DNA of 64,000 nucleotides from Pantoea sp. SOD02 (GTDB lineage: Bacteria; Pseudomonadota; Gammaproteobacteria; Enterobacterales; Enterobacteriaceae), in assembly GCF_024707505.1 (NCBI RefSeq), contig NZ_CP102604.1:3968001-4032000 (forward strand). Reading direction: 5' to 3'. Below the pieces are notes generated by a model. It searched no databases and had not been told where the DNA came from. It worked only from the letters and a program-made list of their open reading frames with translations. Both the position numbers and the translations under genes were made by a program. Below, piece after piece: positions 34,987 through 42,973 of the stretch (position 1 is the stretch's first letter; each line of letters begins with the position of its first letter).

Positions 34987-35164
34987 ATTCCCCCGTAATT
35001 AATGACATCGTTGATTATATTTAATGATTGCGTTAATTAAATGCTAAAAAACCTTTCCCTGTATAAAATTGATTTAACTGACTTCGCATACTCTCTATAC
35101 GCGAATTGATGCAATCATATTAACCCGCATCAAATATCTCTTAATGTATAATGAGGTCATTGCG

Positions 35165-35602
35165 ATGACAGTGAAAAATGATTATTTATCCTGCGCCATT
35201 CGTTTTCTCAATAAAAAAGATACCATCGCCCTGCGGTTATCTTTGATCGTTGTTTTCCTATTTTTTGGTATCGCCAAGTGGTTTGAATTTGAAGTGGAGG
35301 CGCTGACTCCGATAATTACCACAACATGGCTCAGTATTTTGAAGGACATGCTGGGACTGCATGGCACCAGCTACTTTCTTGGCGTAGTGGAATTAACCAC
35401 CGTGGCGCTGCTGGTGCTGGGATTCAAAAATCCGATGGCGGGTGCCGCTGGCGCCACGTTGATCGTTTTAACGGGTGTGGTGACATTGAGCCTACTACCA
35501 CAGCTTGGCACGATCGATAGTTTTATACTAAAAGATATTATGGTTGTAGCTATTGGTTTAACATTGCTTAAAAAAGATTTAATTCGCTGGCAGCAAGCTT
35601 AA
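35165..35602 (+). CDS. DUF417 (RclC-like) membrane protein
   Basis: A 145-residue protein with four hydrophobic segments. I use the ATG at 35165 (MTVKNDYLSC), with GAGG eight bases upstream. It shows the DUF417 pattern: FLFFGIAKWFEFEVEALTPI, LGVVELTTVALLVLGF, VTLSLL and FILKDIMVVAIGL. E. coli RclC, of this family, belongs to the reactive-chlorine defence genes but is about 50 residues longer in its central loop. The substrate or activity is unknown. The gene and its downstream neighbour are clearly richer in A+T than the surrounding genes, which hints at separate ancestry. Confidence 0.75.
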   Translation: MTVKNDYLSCAIRFLNKKDTIALRLSLIVVFLFFGIAKWFEFEVEALTPIITTTWLSILKDMLGLHGTSYFLGVVELTTVALLVLGFKNPMAGAAGATLIVLTGVVTLSLLPQLGTIDSFILKDIMVVAIGLTLLKKDLIRWQQA

Positions 35603-35640
35603 GCTCACCTCCCAAACAATGAATTATTCAAAGAGATAAT

Positions 35641-35946
35641 ATGATCATGGAACAACAATTCTCTGAAGCTGATGAAGCTTATATGACAAAAAAAATACCT
35701 CAATATATAGATGCGTTGGTTGAGAAGATTAATGACAAAATTATTGAAACAGAAACGACTGCCAGCTGGGATTTTGTTTCGCGCGGCATTACCTTTAATG
35801 ACCACTTCCCCGCTAATGCCGATTTTTTGACAATCAGCGTGGTTGAAACGCTTTTTCATAAACTCCACGCCGGAGATAAAGACTTAGCTGAATTAATGCT
35901 GACGATGATGGGTAAACAAGCAGGAATTGAGCTAAAACGGTGTTAA
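35641..35946 (+). CDS. hypothetical protein, 101 residues, unrecognised
   Basis: I do not recognise this protein. It starts MIMEQQFSEADEAYM behind an AAAGAGA ribosome-binding site, has an acidic, mostly helical-looking sequence with no membrane segment, and ends GKQAGIELKRC. It follows the DUF417 gene by 38 bp in the same direction and shares its high A+T content, so the two are probably co-transcribed. A bidirectional hairpin terminator follows. The central region (ASWDFVSRGITFNDHFPANADFL cannot be matched to a family) and the DLAELMLTMMGK helix give no functional clue. Confidence 0.6.
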   Translation: MIMEQQFSEADEAYMTKKIPQYIDALVEKINDKIIETETTASWDFVSRGITFNDHFPANADFLTISVVETLFHKLHAGDKDLAELMLTMMGKQAGIELKRC

Positions 35947-35976
35947 TATTTTATCGCAATGAAAACGCTTTTAAAC

Positions 35977-36007
35977 CCACGTTGCTGCGTAATAAGCAGC
36001 AACGTGG
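35977..36007. terminator. hairpin between convergent genes
   Basis: CCACGTTGCTGC-GTAATAA-GCAGCAACGTGG, a perfect 12-bp stem. Only weak T-runs flank it. It sits between the convergent hypothetical gene (35946) and the LysE-family gene (36021), consistent with a shared terminator. Confidence 0.6.
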
Positions 36008-36020
36008 ATAATGAATATGA

Positions 36021-36608
36021 TTAACTCAACAATACCGCGTCGTACAACATCCAGCCCGTTGTCGCCACCAGCGATAGCGCCATTAAGCTGTTAAACGCCT
36101 GGCGCTTCCACGCGATTTGCAGATGATTGCGTAAACGATCGCCGAGCGCTGCCCAAATCAAAATGCACGGCAGATTCAGTGCCGCAAATCCCAGCAATAC
36201 CGTCAGCACGCCGTTGCTGTTGGCGTACATCAGCGCCACGTTGGTGACCATCAGCCAGGCTTTGGGATTGACCGCTTGAAACAGGATGCCGCCCACCAGC
36301 GTCATCGGACGCGGACGTTCACGCAGTTGCGGCGCGCCGGCACGGAAAATCTTCCACGAAAGCCACAGCAGATAGCTACAACCAACCACCGTCAGCGGCA
36401 GGCGAATCGCACCCATCCAGTGCAGCAGCGCATCGAGCGCCACACTCGCCAGCAGCATCTGTATCGCACAGCCCAGCAGGATGCCAAACAGCATCGGCAG
36501 CGTGCGTTTAAAGCCAAAGTTAACGCCCGACGTCGCCAGCAACAGGTTGTTCGGGCCTGGCGTGATCGACATAACGGTGACGTAGCTGAAGAATGAGGGA
36601 TCAAGCAT
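36021..36608 (-). CDS. LysE/RhtB-family amino-acid exporter
   Basis: A 195-residue inner-membrane protein with five or six hydrophobic helices. The family signature SITPGPNNLLLATSGVNFGFKR is near residues 14-35, with GCSYLLWLSWKIFRAG and FQAVNPKAWLM following. Such proteins export amino acids or related metabolites using the proton gradient. It is divergent from a MocR-type regulator at 36745, a common pairing in which the regulator controls the exporter. The particular substrate cannot be read from the sequence. Confidence 0.9.
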   Translation of the reverse strand: MLDPSFFSYVTVMSITPGPNNLLLATSGVNFGFKRTLPMLFGILLGCAIQMLLASVALDALLHWMGAIRLPLTVVGCSYLLWLSWKIFRAGAPQLRERPRPMTLVGGILFQAVNPKAWLMVTNVALMYANSNGVLTVLLGFAALNLPCILIWAALGDRLRNHLQIAWKRQAFNSLMALSLVATTGWMLYDAVLLS

Positions 36609-36687
36609 GATGCGCTTCCTGAAGAATCAATGATGTCTTCATGCTAGTGCGAACGCTGCAATGGAAACAGAGACACAAAACCACTAT

Positions 36688-36700
36688 TGTAATGGATACA
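36688..36700. promoter_or_regulatory. TGTA-N5-TACA dyad between the exporter and MocR genes
   Basis: TGTAATGGATACA lies in the 136-bp divergent region, with a further TTGTACC at 36717. MocR regulators often bind short repeats of this type in such gaps. The suggestion is positional. Confidence 0.3.
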
Positions 36701-36744
36701 GTTGTCTCAAAAATGAATTGTACCTATTGCGCGCGGAGGCTTTT

Positions 36745-38235
36745 GTGTCCCTTCCACTTTCATCTGGTCAAACGCTGTATCAGCAGCTGGTCGATAGCTT
36801 TGCCGAGTCGATTCATCAGGGCACGTTGAAGCCCGGTAAGCGGCTACCGGCGATACGTCGCGTGGCACAATCGCATCAGGTGAGTATCAATACCGTACTT
36901 AATGCCTGGCAAATTCTCGAAGATCGCGGCTTGATTGAATCGCGTCCGCAGTCGGGTTATTACGTGCGTGGCGTGCTGCCCGCCGTGACGCGCCCGGTAA
37001 AACCGCTGCCAGCAAAAATCAACGATCCTAGTGCGCAGAAGCTGGAGCTGATTGAGCAAGTGTTCGCGGCGCAAAATAATCCCGATTACACCAATATCTC
37101 GCTGGCCTGTCCGCAGGATGGCACCTTCTATCCGGCGGCGCGAATAGCGCGAATTACTGCGTCGATTTTGCGCCAGAATCCCGACATTATCGGACGCTAT
37201 GCGCTTCCGCCTGGTAGTGAGCGCTTACGGGAGGAGATTGCGCGTCGCGCCCTGCACAACGGCATCAACCTGCCGCCGCAGGCGATCACGCTGACGCATG
37301 GCTGTATGGAAGCGCTCCAGTTGGCGCTGCGTGCGGTGACCAAACCCGGCGATTGCATTGGTTTAGAGTCGCCAACCTATTTCTTCCTGTTCCCGCTGCT
37401 GGCGTCGCTGGGTTTGAAGGCGCTGGAAATTCCCACCGATCCGCAGCAGGGACTGTCGCTGGATGCGCTGGAGATGTTGTTACAGGAGAAGCGGATTCAG
37501 GCGGTGATCGCCATGCCGGGCGCGCAGAACCCGTTGGGATACGTGATGCCGCTGGAGAACAAAAAGCGGCTGGCGAAGTTAGTGAATACTTACCACGTTC
37601 CACTGCTGGAGGATGGTTTGTATGACGAATTGCAGTTTGAGTGGCCGCTGTCGCCGCCGGTTAAGGCGTTTGATAGCGATGGCTGGGTGATTTACTGCAC
37701 CAGCTTTACCAAAACCGTGGCGCCCGATTTCCGCGTCGGCTGGACTGCCGCCGGGCGTTTTCATGACGCCATCGCTCACCTCAAAGCGGTTTCGTCGATG
37801 GCGGAATCACGCTTGCTGAGTGAAACCCTGGCCGAATTCCTTGCCAGCGGCGGCTACGATCATCATCTGCGCACGCTGCGTCGGCGCTATGCCGCCAATC
37901 TGGATGCGGCGCGCGGTATCCTGGCCCGCCACTTTCCGCAGGGCACGCGCGCTACCCTGCCGCGCGGCGGGTTTGTTTTTTGGGTCGAACTGCCGGGAAA
38001 TATCGATACCGTGGAGATGTTCCATCGTCTGCTGCAGGAGCAAATCTGTGTGACGCCAGGCGCGCTCTACTCGCTGAGCGATCGTTATAAACACGCCTTG
38101 CGTCTCTCCTGCTGCTATCCGTTCGATGAGCGTTATACGTGGGCATTGCAGCGTACCGGCGCGCTGGCCTGCGAGATGACAGGTCTGGCGCCGGGACAGG
38201 ATCAGGGTTTGCCGTTGCGGCCCCAGGTGGTGTAA
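36745..38235 (+). CDS. MocR-type regulator (GntR winged helix fused to an aminotransferase-like domain)
   Basis: A 496-residue fusion. I start it at the GTG at 36745 (reading SLPLSSGQTLYQQL next), because GGAGG lies five bases before it and the domain begins here; a longer frame upstream covers the promoter. Residues about 5-75 are a GntR winged helix (KRLPAIRRVAQSHQVSINTVLNAW). The rest is a fold-type-I PLP domain with GRYALPPGSERLREEIA, THGCMEAL, QNPLG and the PLP lysine in SFTKTVAPDFRVGW. Such proteins sense an amino acid or PLP-bound ligand. It is divergent from the LysE-family exporter, its probable target. The last 34 bp overlap the convergent GST gene. Confidence 0.9.
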   Translation: MSLPLSSGQTLYQQLVDSFAESIHQGTLKPGKRLPAIRRVAQSHQVSINTVLNAWQILEDRGLIESRPQSGYYVRGVLPAVTRPVKPLPAKINDPSAQKLELIEQVFAAQNNPDYTNISLACPQDGTFYPAARIARITASILRQNPDIIGRYALPPGSERLREEIARRALHNGINLPPQAITLTHGCMEALQLALRAVTKPGDCIGLESPTYFFLFPLLASLGLKALEIPTDPQQGLSLDALEMLLQEKRIQAVIAMPGAQNPLGYVMPLENKKRLAKLVNTYHVPLLEDGLYDELQFEWPLSPPVKAFDSDGWVIYCTSFTKTVAPDFRVGWTAAGRFHDAIAHLKAVSSMAESRLLSETLAEFLASGGYDHHLRTLRRRYAANLDAARGILARHFPQGTRATLPRGGFVFWVELPGNIDTVEMFHRLLQEQICVTPGALYSLSDRYKHALRLSCCYPFDERYTWALQRTGALACEMTGLAPGQDQGLPLRPQVV

Positions 38236-38825
38236 GGCTCGCGCTCGGTCAGACGCTCGTAATAGGTCTGGACCGCCGGGAAGTTAGGATGCTCCAGCGG
38301 GGTTTCAAACCAGCGATTCACCGCCAGACCAACCGGAATATCTGCCAGCGAGAAGTTGCGGCCTGCGACGTAGCGCCCGGTTTTCTCCAGATGCTGGTTG
38401 AGAATGTTCATGGTGTGCGTCCAGCCTTTAACGGCCGCCGCCAGCAAACGGGGATCCTGATGCGCTGGCGAGTTGCGCACCAGTGACATAAACGCGTAGC
38501 GCCATGAGGTATTGAGTTCGGTGGCTTGCCAATCCATCCACTGATCGACCGGCGCGCGTGCGCGTGGATTGTCAGGATAGAGCCATTCGCCGCCATTGCT
38601 GTTGGCGAGATAGCGCAGAATGGTGTTGGATTCCCACAGCACGAAGTCGTCCTCAATAATTACCGGGACCATGGCGTTGGGATTGAGCGCCATAAACTCT
38701 GGCGAGTGCAGCGATTGCGGATCATCGCCCCAGGGTTCTAATTCGTACGCAATATCGAGTTCTGCGCATAGCCACAGAACTTTTCGCACGTTAATTGAAG
38801 AAGTACGGCCAAGAACTTTTAACAT
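38202..38825 (-). CDS. glutathione S-transferase family protein
   Basis: A 207-residue GST. The ATG at 38825 (MLKVLGRTSSINVRKVLWL) has GGAG upstream and matches the thioredoxin-fold N-terminus, so I reject a 20-residue longer reading. The N-terminal domain ends with NAMVPVIIEDDFVLWESNTILRYLA, containing the cis-Pro and the glutathione-binding E-S pair. The helical C-terminal domain has the N-capping motif FSLADIPVGLAV. It conjugates or reduces small electrophiles; the substrate is unknown. Its 3' end overlaps the MocR gene, and it is divergent from the PhzF-family gene. Confidence 0.88.
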   Translation of the reverse strand: MLKVLGRTSSINVRKVLWLCAELDIAYELEPWGDDPQSLHSPEFMALNPNAMVPVIIEDDFVLWESNTILRYLANSNGGEWLYPDNPRARAPVDQWMDWQATELNTSWRYAFMSLVRNSPAHQDPRLLAAAVKGWTHTMNILNQHLEKTGRYVAGRNFSLADIPVGLAVNRWFETPLEHPNFPAVQTYYERLTEREPYTTWGRNGKP

Positions 38826-38938
38826 TGCGGACTCCGATTCCAGAATTCTTAATCTATTCATAGCCCTGTTGCTGGCCTTTCGCAATCAGCAGGATGTAAA
38901 TCCCGATTTCAGACAACCTCAACGAGGAAGGAGTGACA

Positions 38939-39787
38939 ATGAAGGTCGCATTTAAACAGGTGGATGTGTTTACCTCATCGGCGTTTAAAGGTAATCCGCT
39001 GGCGGTGATTATGGATGCACAGGGATTGAGTGACGCGCAGCTGACGGCGATTGCGCGCTGGACCAATCTGTCCGAAACCACCTTTGTGCTGCCGCCACAG
39101 GATGCGGCGGCAGATTACCGCGTGCGCATTTTTACCGTGGAAGGCGAACTGCCGTTTGCCGGACATCCGACGCTCGGCACGGCGCATGCGCTGCTGGAAG
39201 CGGGCTGGCCGCTGAAAACGCCGGGCAAAATCGTGCAGGAGTGCGGCGTAGGTCTGGTTGAGGTGAAAATCAGCGATGACGGCGCGCTGGCCTTTGCGGC
39301 ACCCGCCGCAAACTTAACGCCCTTCAGCGATGCGCTGATGAGCAGCGCGCTGAACAGTGAAGCTTTCGATCTCAGCCAAACGTCGACCATCGTTGATATG
39401 GGCATTCGCTGGTTGCTGATTCCGATGAGTAGCGCGCAAGCGGTGCTGGATGTGGTGCCGTCAGCTGCCGATTTACACCGTTTACAGCAGCATGCCGAGG
39501 TGAACGGCACAGCGATTTTTGGTGCGTTACCGGCGGACGAAAACGAGCAGTATGAAGTGCGCGCATTGCTGGTTGAGAACGGCAGTTTGACCGAAGATCC
39601 CGTGACCGGCAGCGCCAACGCCTGTCTGGCACGTTACTTCGAGGCGAACCACCAAACGCGGGATTATCGGGCGCGTCAGGGCAGCGCGATTCAGCGTGAA
39701 GGTCGGATTCAGGTGAGTTTTACGGATAAGGCGATCTGGATTGGCGGCCAAACGGTGACGGTGATTGATGGGACGATTGATCTGTAA
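38939..39787 (+). CDS. PhzF-family isomerase/epimerase
   Basis: A 282-residue protein of two similar open-barrel domains. The ATG at 38939 (MKVAFKQVDVFTSSAFKGNPLAV) follows AGGAAGGAG. The catalytic Glu46 is in NLSETTFV, and the conserved FAGHPTLGTAHALL block and the C-terminal DPVTGSANACLARYF block are present. Members catalyse proton shifts; in phenazine producers PhzF isomerises dihydro-hydroxyanthranilate, but most genomic members, like this one outside a phenazine cluster, have no known substrate. It is monocistronic between GST and SDR genes. Confidence 0.88.
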   Translation: MKVAFKQVDVFTSSAFKGNPLAVIMDAQGLSDAQLTAIARWTNLSETTFVLPPQDAAADYRVRIFTVEGELPFAGHPTLGTAHALLEAGWPLKTPGKIVQECGVGLVEVKISDDGALAFAAPAANLTPFSDALMSSALNSEAFDLSQTSTIVDMGIRWLLIPMSSAQAVLDVVPSAADLHRLQQHAEVNGTAIFGALPADENEQYEVRALLVENGSLTEDPVTGSANACLARYFEANHQTRDYRARQGSAIQREGRIQVSFTDKAIWIGGQTVTVIDGTIDL

Positions 39788-39855
39788 GGTTGCCATTTAT
39801 GGCAACCTGGCTGGCATCGCTGTTTAACGAGGTCGCCATGAATGGCGACCCTACG
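39788..39855. repeat. two REP-like B units after the PhzF gene
   Basis: GGTTGCCATTTATGGCAACC at 39788-39807, a compensated variant (C-G to T-A on both arms), and GGTCGCCATGAATGGCGACC at 39831-39850 followed by CTACG. They fill the gap between convergent genes. The paired changes show that the hairpin, not the exact sequence, is kept. Confidence 0.85.
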
Positions 39856-39857
39856 GA

Positions 39858-40616
39858 TTACAGGCCTTGGCCGCCGGATGCTTCGATGCGCTGCGCGGTG
39901 ATCCAGCCGGTTTCATCGCTGAGGATCGCGCTGATGGCATCGCCGATATCATCCGGCAAGCCGACGCGGCCCAGCGCGGTCACCGAGGCGATATGATCGT
40001 TGAGATCTTTGGTATCACGCACGCGACCGCCGCCGAAGTCGGTTTCAATCGCGCCTGGCGCCAGAATGTTGACGCGGATATGGCGCTCGCCCAACTCTTT
40101 TGCCTGATAGCGAGTTAATACTTCCATCGCGCCTTTAATTGAGGCGTAAGTGCCTGAACCCGGCAGCGTCAAACGGGTTAAACCGCTGGAGATATTCAGG
40201 ATGCGTCCACCATCAACGATCAGCGGCAGCAGTTTTTGCGTCAGGAAGAACGGCCCTTTGAAGTGCACATTCACCAGCGCGTCAAACTCATCTTCGGTGG
40301 TCTCGGCGAACAGCTTGTAGTGACCATGACCGGCGTTGTTCACTAAATAATCAAAGTTGTTACGCTGCCAGGTTTTCTGCAGCGCTTCTTTCACCTGCGC
40401 CACGAAGCCGTCGAACGTGCTGGTATCGCCCACATCCAGCTGCAGCGCCACCGCACGCGCACCCAGCGCTTCAATCTCTTGCACTACCGCCTGCGCTTCT
40501 TCCGCGTGACCGCGATAGGTAAACAGGATATCGGTGCCTTTGGCGGCCAGTTTCAGCGCCCCATTCTTGCCTAAACCGCGATTTCCGCCGGTAATCAATG
40601 CAATTTTATGACTCAT
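39858..40616 (-). CDS. short-chain dehydrogenase/reductase (SDR)
   Basis: A 252-residue classical SDR. The cofactor motif TGGNRGLG is at 9-16, NNAG at 94-97 and the catalytic Ser in NISSGL (144-145) with Tyr158 and Lys162 (Y-A-S-I-K). The basic residues after strand 2 (TYRGHAEEA) suggest NADP(H). The C-terminus EASGGQGL is usual. It reduces a carbonyl or oxidises an alcohol; the substrate is unknown. It is divergent from the LysR gene yhjC, which may regulate it. Confidence 0.88.
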   Translation of the reverse strand: MSHKIALITGGNRGLGKNGALKLAAKGTDILFTYRGHAEEAQAVVQEIEALGARAVALQLDVGDTSTFDGFVAQVKEALQKTWQRNNFDYLVNNAGHGHYKLFAETTEDEFDALVNVHFKGPFFLTQKLLPLIVDGGRILNISSGLTRLTLPGSGTYASIKGAMEVLTRYQAKELGERHIRVNILAPGAIETDFGGGRVRDTKDLNDHIASVTALGRVGLPDDIGDAISAILSDETGWITAQRIEASGGQGL

Positions 40617-40731
40617 GTTTCGCTCCAGTTGGAAAATTGAACACGTGTTAAGGATATTCGTGAATAATTGATCTATAAACGCAGAGGAATACGCAGCACT
40701 GTTTCACTAACAACAACAATCGGTGAACAAC

Positions 40732-41631
40732 ATGGATAAAATTCACGCAATGCAGGTTTTTGTGCGAGTGGCAGAAATGGGCAGTTTTACCCGTGCGGCA
40801 GAAAGTTTAGGTTTACCGAAAGGCAGCGTATCGCGCCAGCTGCAGGCGCTGGAGAATCAAATGGGGACGCGCCTGCTGCATCGCACCACGCGACGCGTGC
40901 ATCTGACGCAAGACGGCCTGGTTTATTACGATCGCTGCCTCGATTTACTTTCGATGCTCGACGACATGGACAGCCTGTTCCAGCACGATCCCGGCACCTT
41001 AAGCGGCAAGCTGCGCGTGGATATGTCGGTGGCGATGGCAACCGGCTTTGTGCTGCCGCGCCTGCCAGAATTTTTGCAGCACTATCCCGGCCTGGAAATT
41101 GAGCTGAGCAGTAGCGATCGCCAGGTCGATGTGATTCGCGAAGGCTTTGACTGCGTGGTGCGCGTTGGCGAGCTGAAAGATTCCGGGCTGATTGCGCGGA
41201 AAATCGGTTCGCACGCCTTGATCAACTGCGCCAGCCCCGGCTACCTTTCCCGCTTCGGCATGCCGGTGCGGCTGGAAGATCTGTCACAACACGCGATGGT
41301 GCATTACACCCAGCAGCTTGGACAACCTTCGCTGGGCTTTGAATATTTTGATGGTAAACAGTGTCATTACGTTCAAACCGGCGGCGTAGTGACGGTAAAC
41401 AGCACCGAAACCTATCGCGCGGCGTGCATGGCCGGGCTCGGCATTATTCAGGTGCCGGCGATTGGCGTGCAGCCGCTGCTGGAGTCAGGACAACTGGTTG
41501 AAGTACTGCATCACTTCCCGGCGAAACCGATGCCGATCTCGCTGCTTTACCCGCATCGCCGTAACGTGGCGCGTCGCGTACGCGTGTTTATGGAGTGGTT
41601 AAGCCACGTCTTGCAGGAGTACGTCACATAA
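40732..41631 (+). CDS. yhjC: LysR-family regulator YhjC
   Basis: A 299-residue LysR protein starting at the ATG at 40732 (MDKIHAMQVFVRVAEMGSFT), with GGTGA before it. The winged helix contains AAESLGLPKGSVSRQLQALE and LLHRTTRRVHLTQDG. Blocks such as LELELSSSDR-type (here LEIELSSSDRQVDVIREGFD) and VNSTETYRAACMAGLGIIQVP match E. coli YhjC as I recall it. The same-direction neighbours yhjD and yhjE confirm the assignment by gene order. It is divergent from the SDR gene, 115 bp apart, which is the likely regulated promoter region. Confidence 0.85.
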   Translation: MDKIHAMQVFVRVAEMGSFTRAAESLGLPKGSVSRQLQALENQMGTRLLHRTTRRVHLTQDGLVYYDRCLDLLSMLDDMDSLFQHDPGTLSGKLRVDMSVAMATGFVLPRLPEFLQHYPGLEIELSSSDRQVDVIREGFDCVVRVGELKDSGLIARKIGSHALINCASPGYLSRFGMPVRLEDLSQHAMVHYTQQLGQPSLGFEYFDGKQCHYVQTGGVVTVNSTETYRAACMAGLGIIQVPAIGVQPLLESGQLVEVLHHFPAKPMPISLLYPHRRNVARRVRVFMEWLSHVLQEYVT

Positions 41632-41676
41632 GGCGCTATAATTGTATTTTCGCAGTGAACAGGATGACTATCGTCT

Positions 41677-42684
41677 ATGACGGACAAAAAACCTATAGAG
41701 ACAGCGGCCAAGGCAGAAGCCAAGCCGCTAATTGATATTAAAACCGGCAATAAAACCGTGGATGGCTCGATTCAAAATGTGTCGCGCTTCGCTGCCTGGT
41801 TTCAGGCGATTCCGGCAGTGGCGCATTTTATGCGCGCGCTGGAACGCTTTAACGATCGCCTTGGCAGCCAGTTTGGCGCGGCGATCACCTACTTCTCATT
41901 TCTTTCACTGATACCGATTTTGATGGTCTCCTTTGCGGCGGTCGGCTTTGTGCTGGCGTCGAATCAGGATTTGCTCACCGAGTTGATCAACAAAATCGTT
42001 AACAGCATCAGCGATCCGACGCTGGCAACCACGCTTAAGAATACGGTGAACACCGCGATTCAGCAGCGCGCCACAGTGGGGATAACCGGTTTGCTGCTGG
42101 CGCTCTACTCCGGCATTAACTGGATGGGCAATTTGCGTGAAGCGGTACGTGCGCAGTCGCGCGACGTGTGGGAACGCACGCCAGACGATCAGGAGAAACT
42201 CTGGAAGAAGTACGCACGCGATCTGCTTTCGCTGCTGGGTTTGATGTTTGCGCTGGTGATTACGCTGTCGCTGACCTCGATTGCCGGTGCGGCGCAGGCG
42301 GCGATCGTTAATGCGCTCGGGCTGGAAGACATTGAGTGGCTGCGCCCGGCGATGACGGTGATTGCGTTATCTATCTCCATCTTTGCTAACTATCTGCTGT
42401 TCCTGTGGATCTTCTGGATTCTGCCGCGCCACAAGCCTCGTAAAAAAGCACTGTTCCGTGGCACGCTGCTGGCGGCGATTGGTTTTGAGGTGATTAAGTT
42501 TGTGATGACGCTGACGCTGCCGAAGCTGGCGACTTCTCCATCGGGTGCCGCTTTTGGTTCGGTGCTCGGCTTGATGGCGTTCTTCTACTTCTTTGCGCGT
42601 TTGACGCTGTTCTGCGCCGCATGGATCGCCACCGCTAAATACAAAGATGATAAAGAGATGCCGCAGCCGCATCAGGCTAAATAA
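41677..42684 (+). CDS. yhjD: inner-membrane protein YhjD (YihY/BrkB family)
   Basis: A 335-residue protein with a polar N-terminal tail of about 45 residues and about six membrane helices. The family hallmark FNDRLGSQFGAAITYFSFLSLIPILM is near residues 62-86, followed by INWMGNLREAVRAQSRDVW and the late FASPSGAAFGSVLGLMAFFYFFA-type segment. In E. coli, YhjD mutations can suppress lack of Kdo in lipopolysaccharide, so it has been proposed to help lipid A precursors cross the membrane; the natural role is unsettled. It lies between yhjC and yhjE as in E. coli. Confidence 0.9.
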   Translation: MTDKKPIETAAKAEAKPLIDIKTGNKTVDGSIQNVSRFAAWFQAIPAVAHFMRALERFNDRLGSQFGAAITYFSFLSLIPILMVSFAAVGFVLASNQDLLTELINKIVNSISDPTLATTLKNTVNTAIQQRATVGITGLLLALYSGINWMGNLREAVRAQSRDVWERTPDDQEKLWKKYARDLLSLLGLMFALVITLSLTSIAGAAQAAIVNALGLEDIEWLRPAMTVIALSISIFANYLLFLWIFWILPRHKPRKKALFRGTLLAAIGFEVIKFVMTLTLPKLATSPSGAAFGSVLGLMAFFYFFARLTLFCAAWIATAKYKDDKEMPQPHQAK

Positions 42685-42723
42685 GCCGACGAAGTTGTTA
42701 CAATTGCCGTACTAGCTAAAAAT

Positions 42724-42765
42724 GTTTCCTGCTGGCTACTTTTTCAGCAAAAACCAGCAGGAAAC
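42724..42765. terminator. long hairpin after yhjD (possible terminator or regulatory structure)
   Basis: GTTTCCTGCTGG ... CCAGCAGGAAAC, a perfect 12-bp stem with an 18-nt loop. A second weaker pair (AAAGGG ... CCCTTTT) follows at 42770-42796 and ends in a short T-run, so termination between yhjD and yhjE is likely. The remaining 180 bp up to yhjE hold its promoter; nothing else is seen. Confidence 0.5.
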
Positions 42766-42973
42766 GCTAAAGGGTCACTTTAATTTGGCCCTTTTGCAGA
42801 GATTCCCGCCAAAAAAATGACACTTCCCGTTCCCATCCGCCACTGATTGCAGCAACTCAGAAATTATCCACTTATTCGCCGAAAAAGCCCGGTCTGACGC
42901 GGTTTTTCGCCATTGAATGCCGCAAACCAGGTGCGTAAGATTCTCTGTCTACATTTACAATTAAGAAACACTT

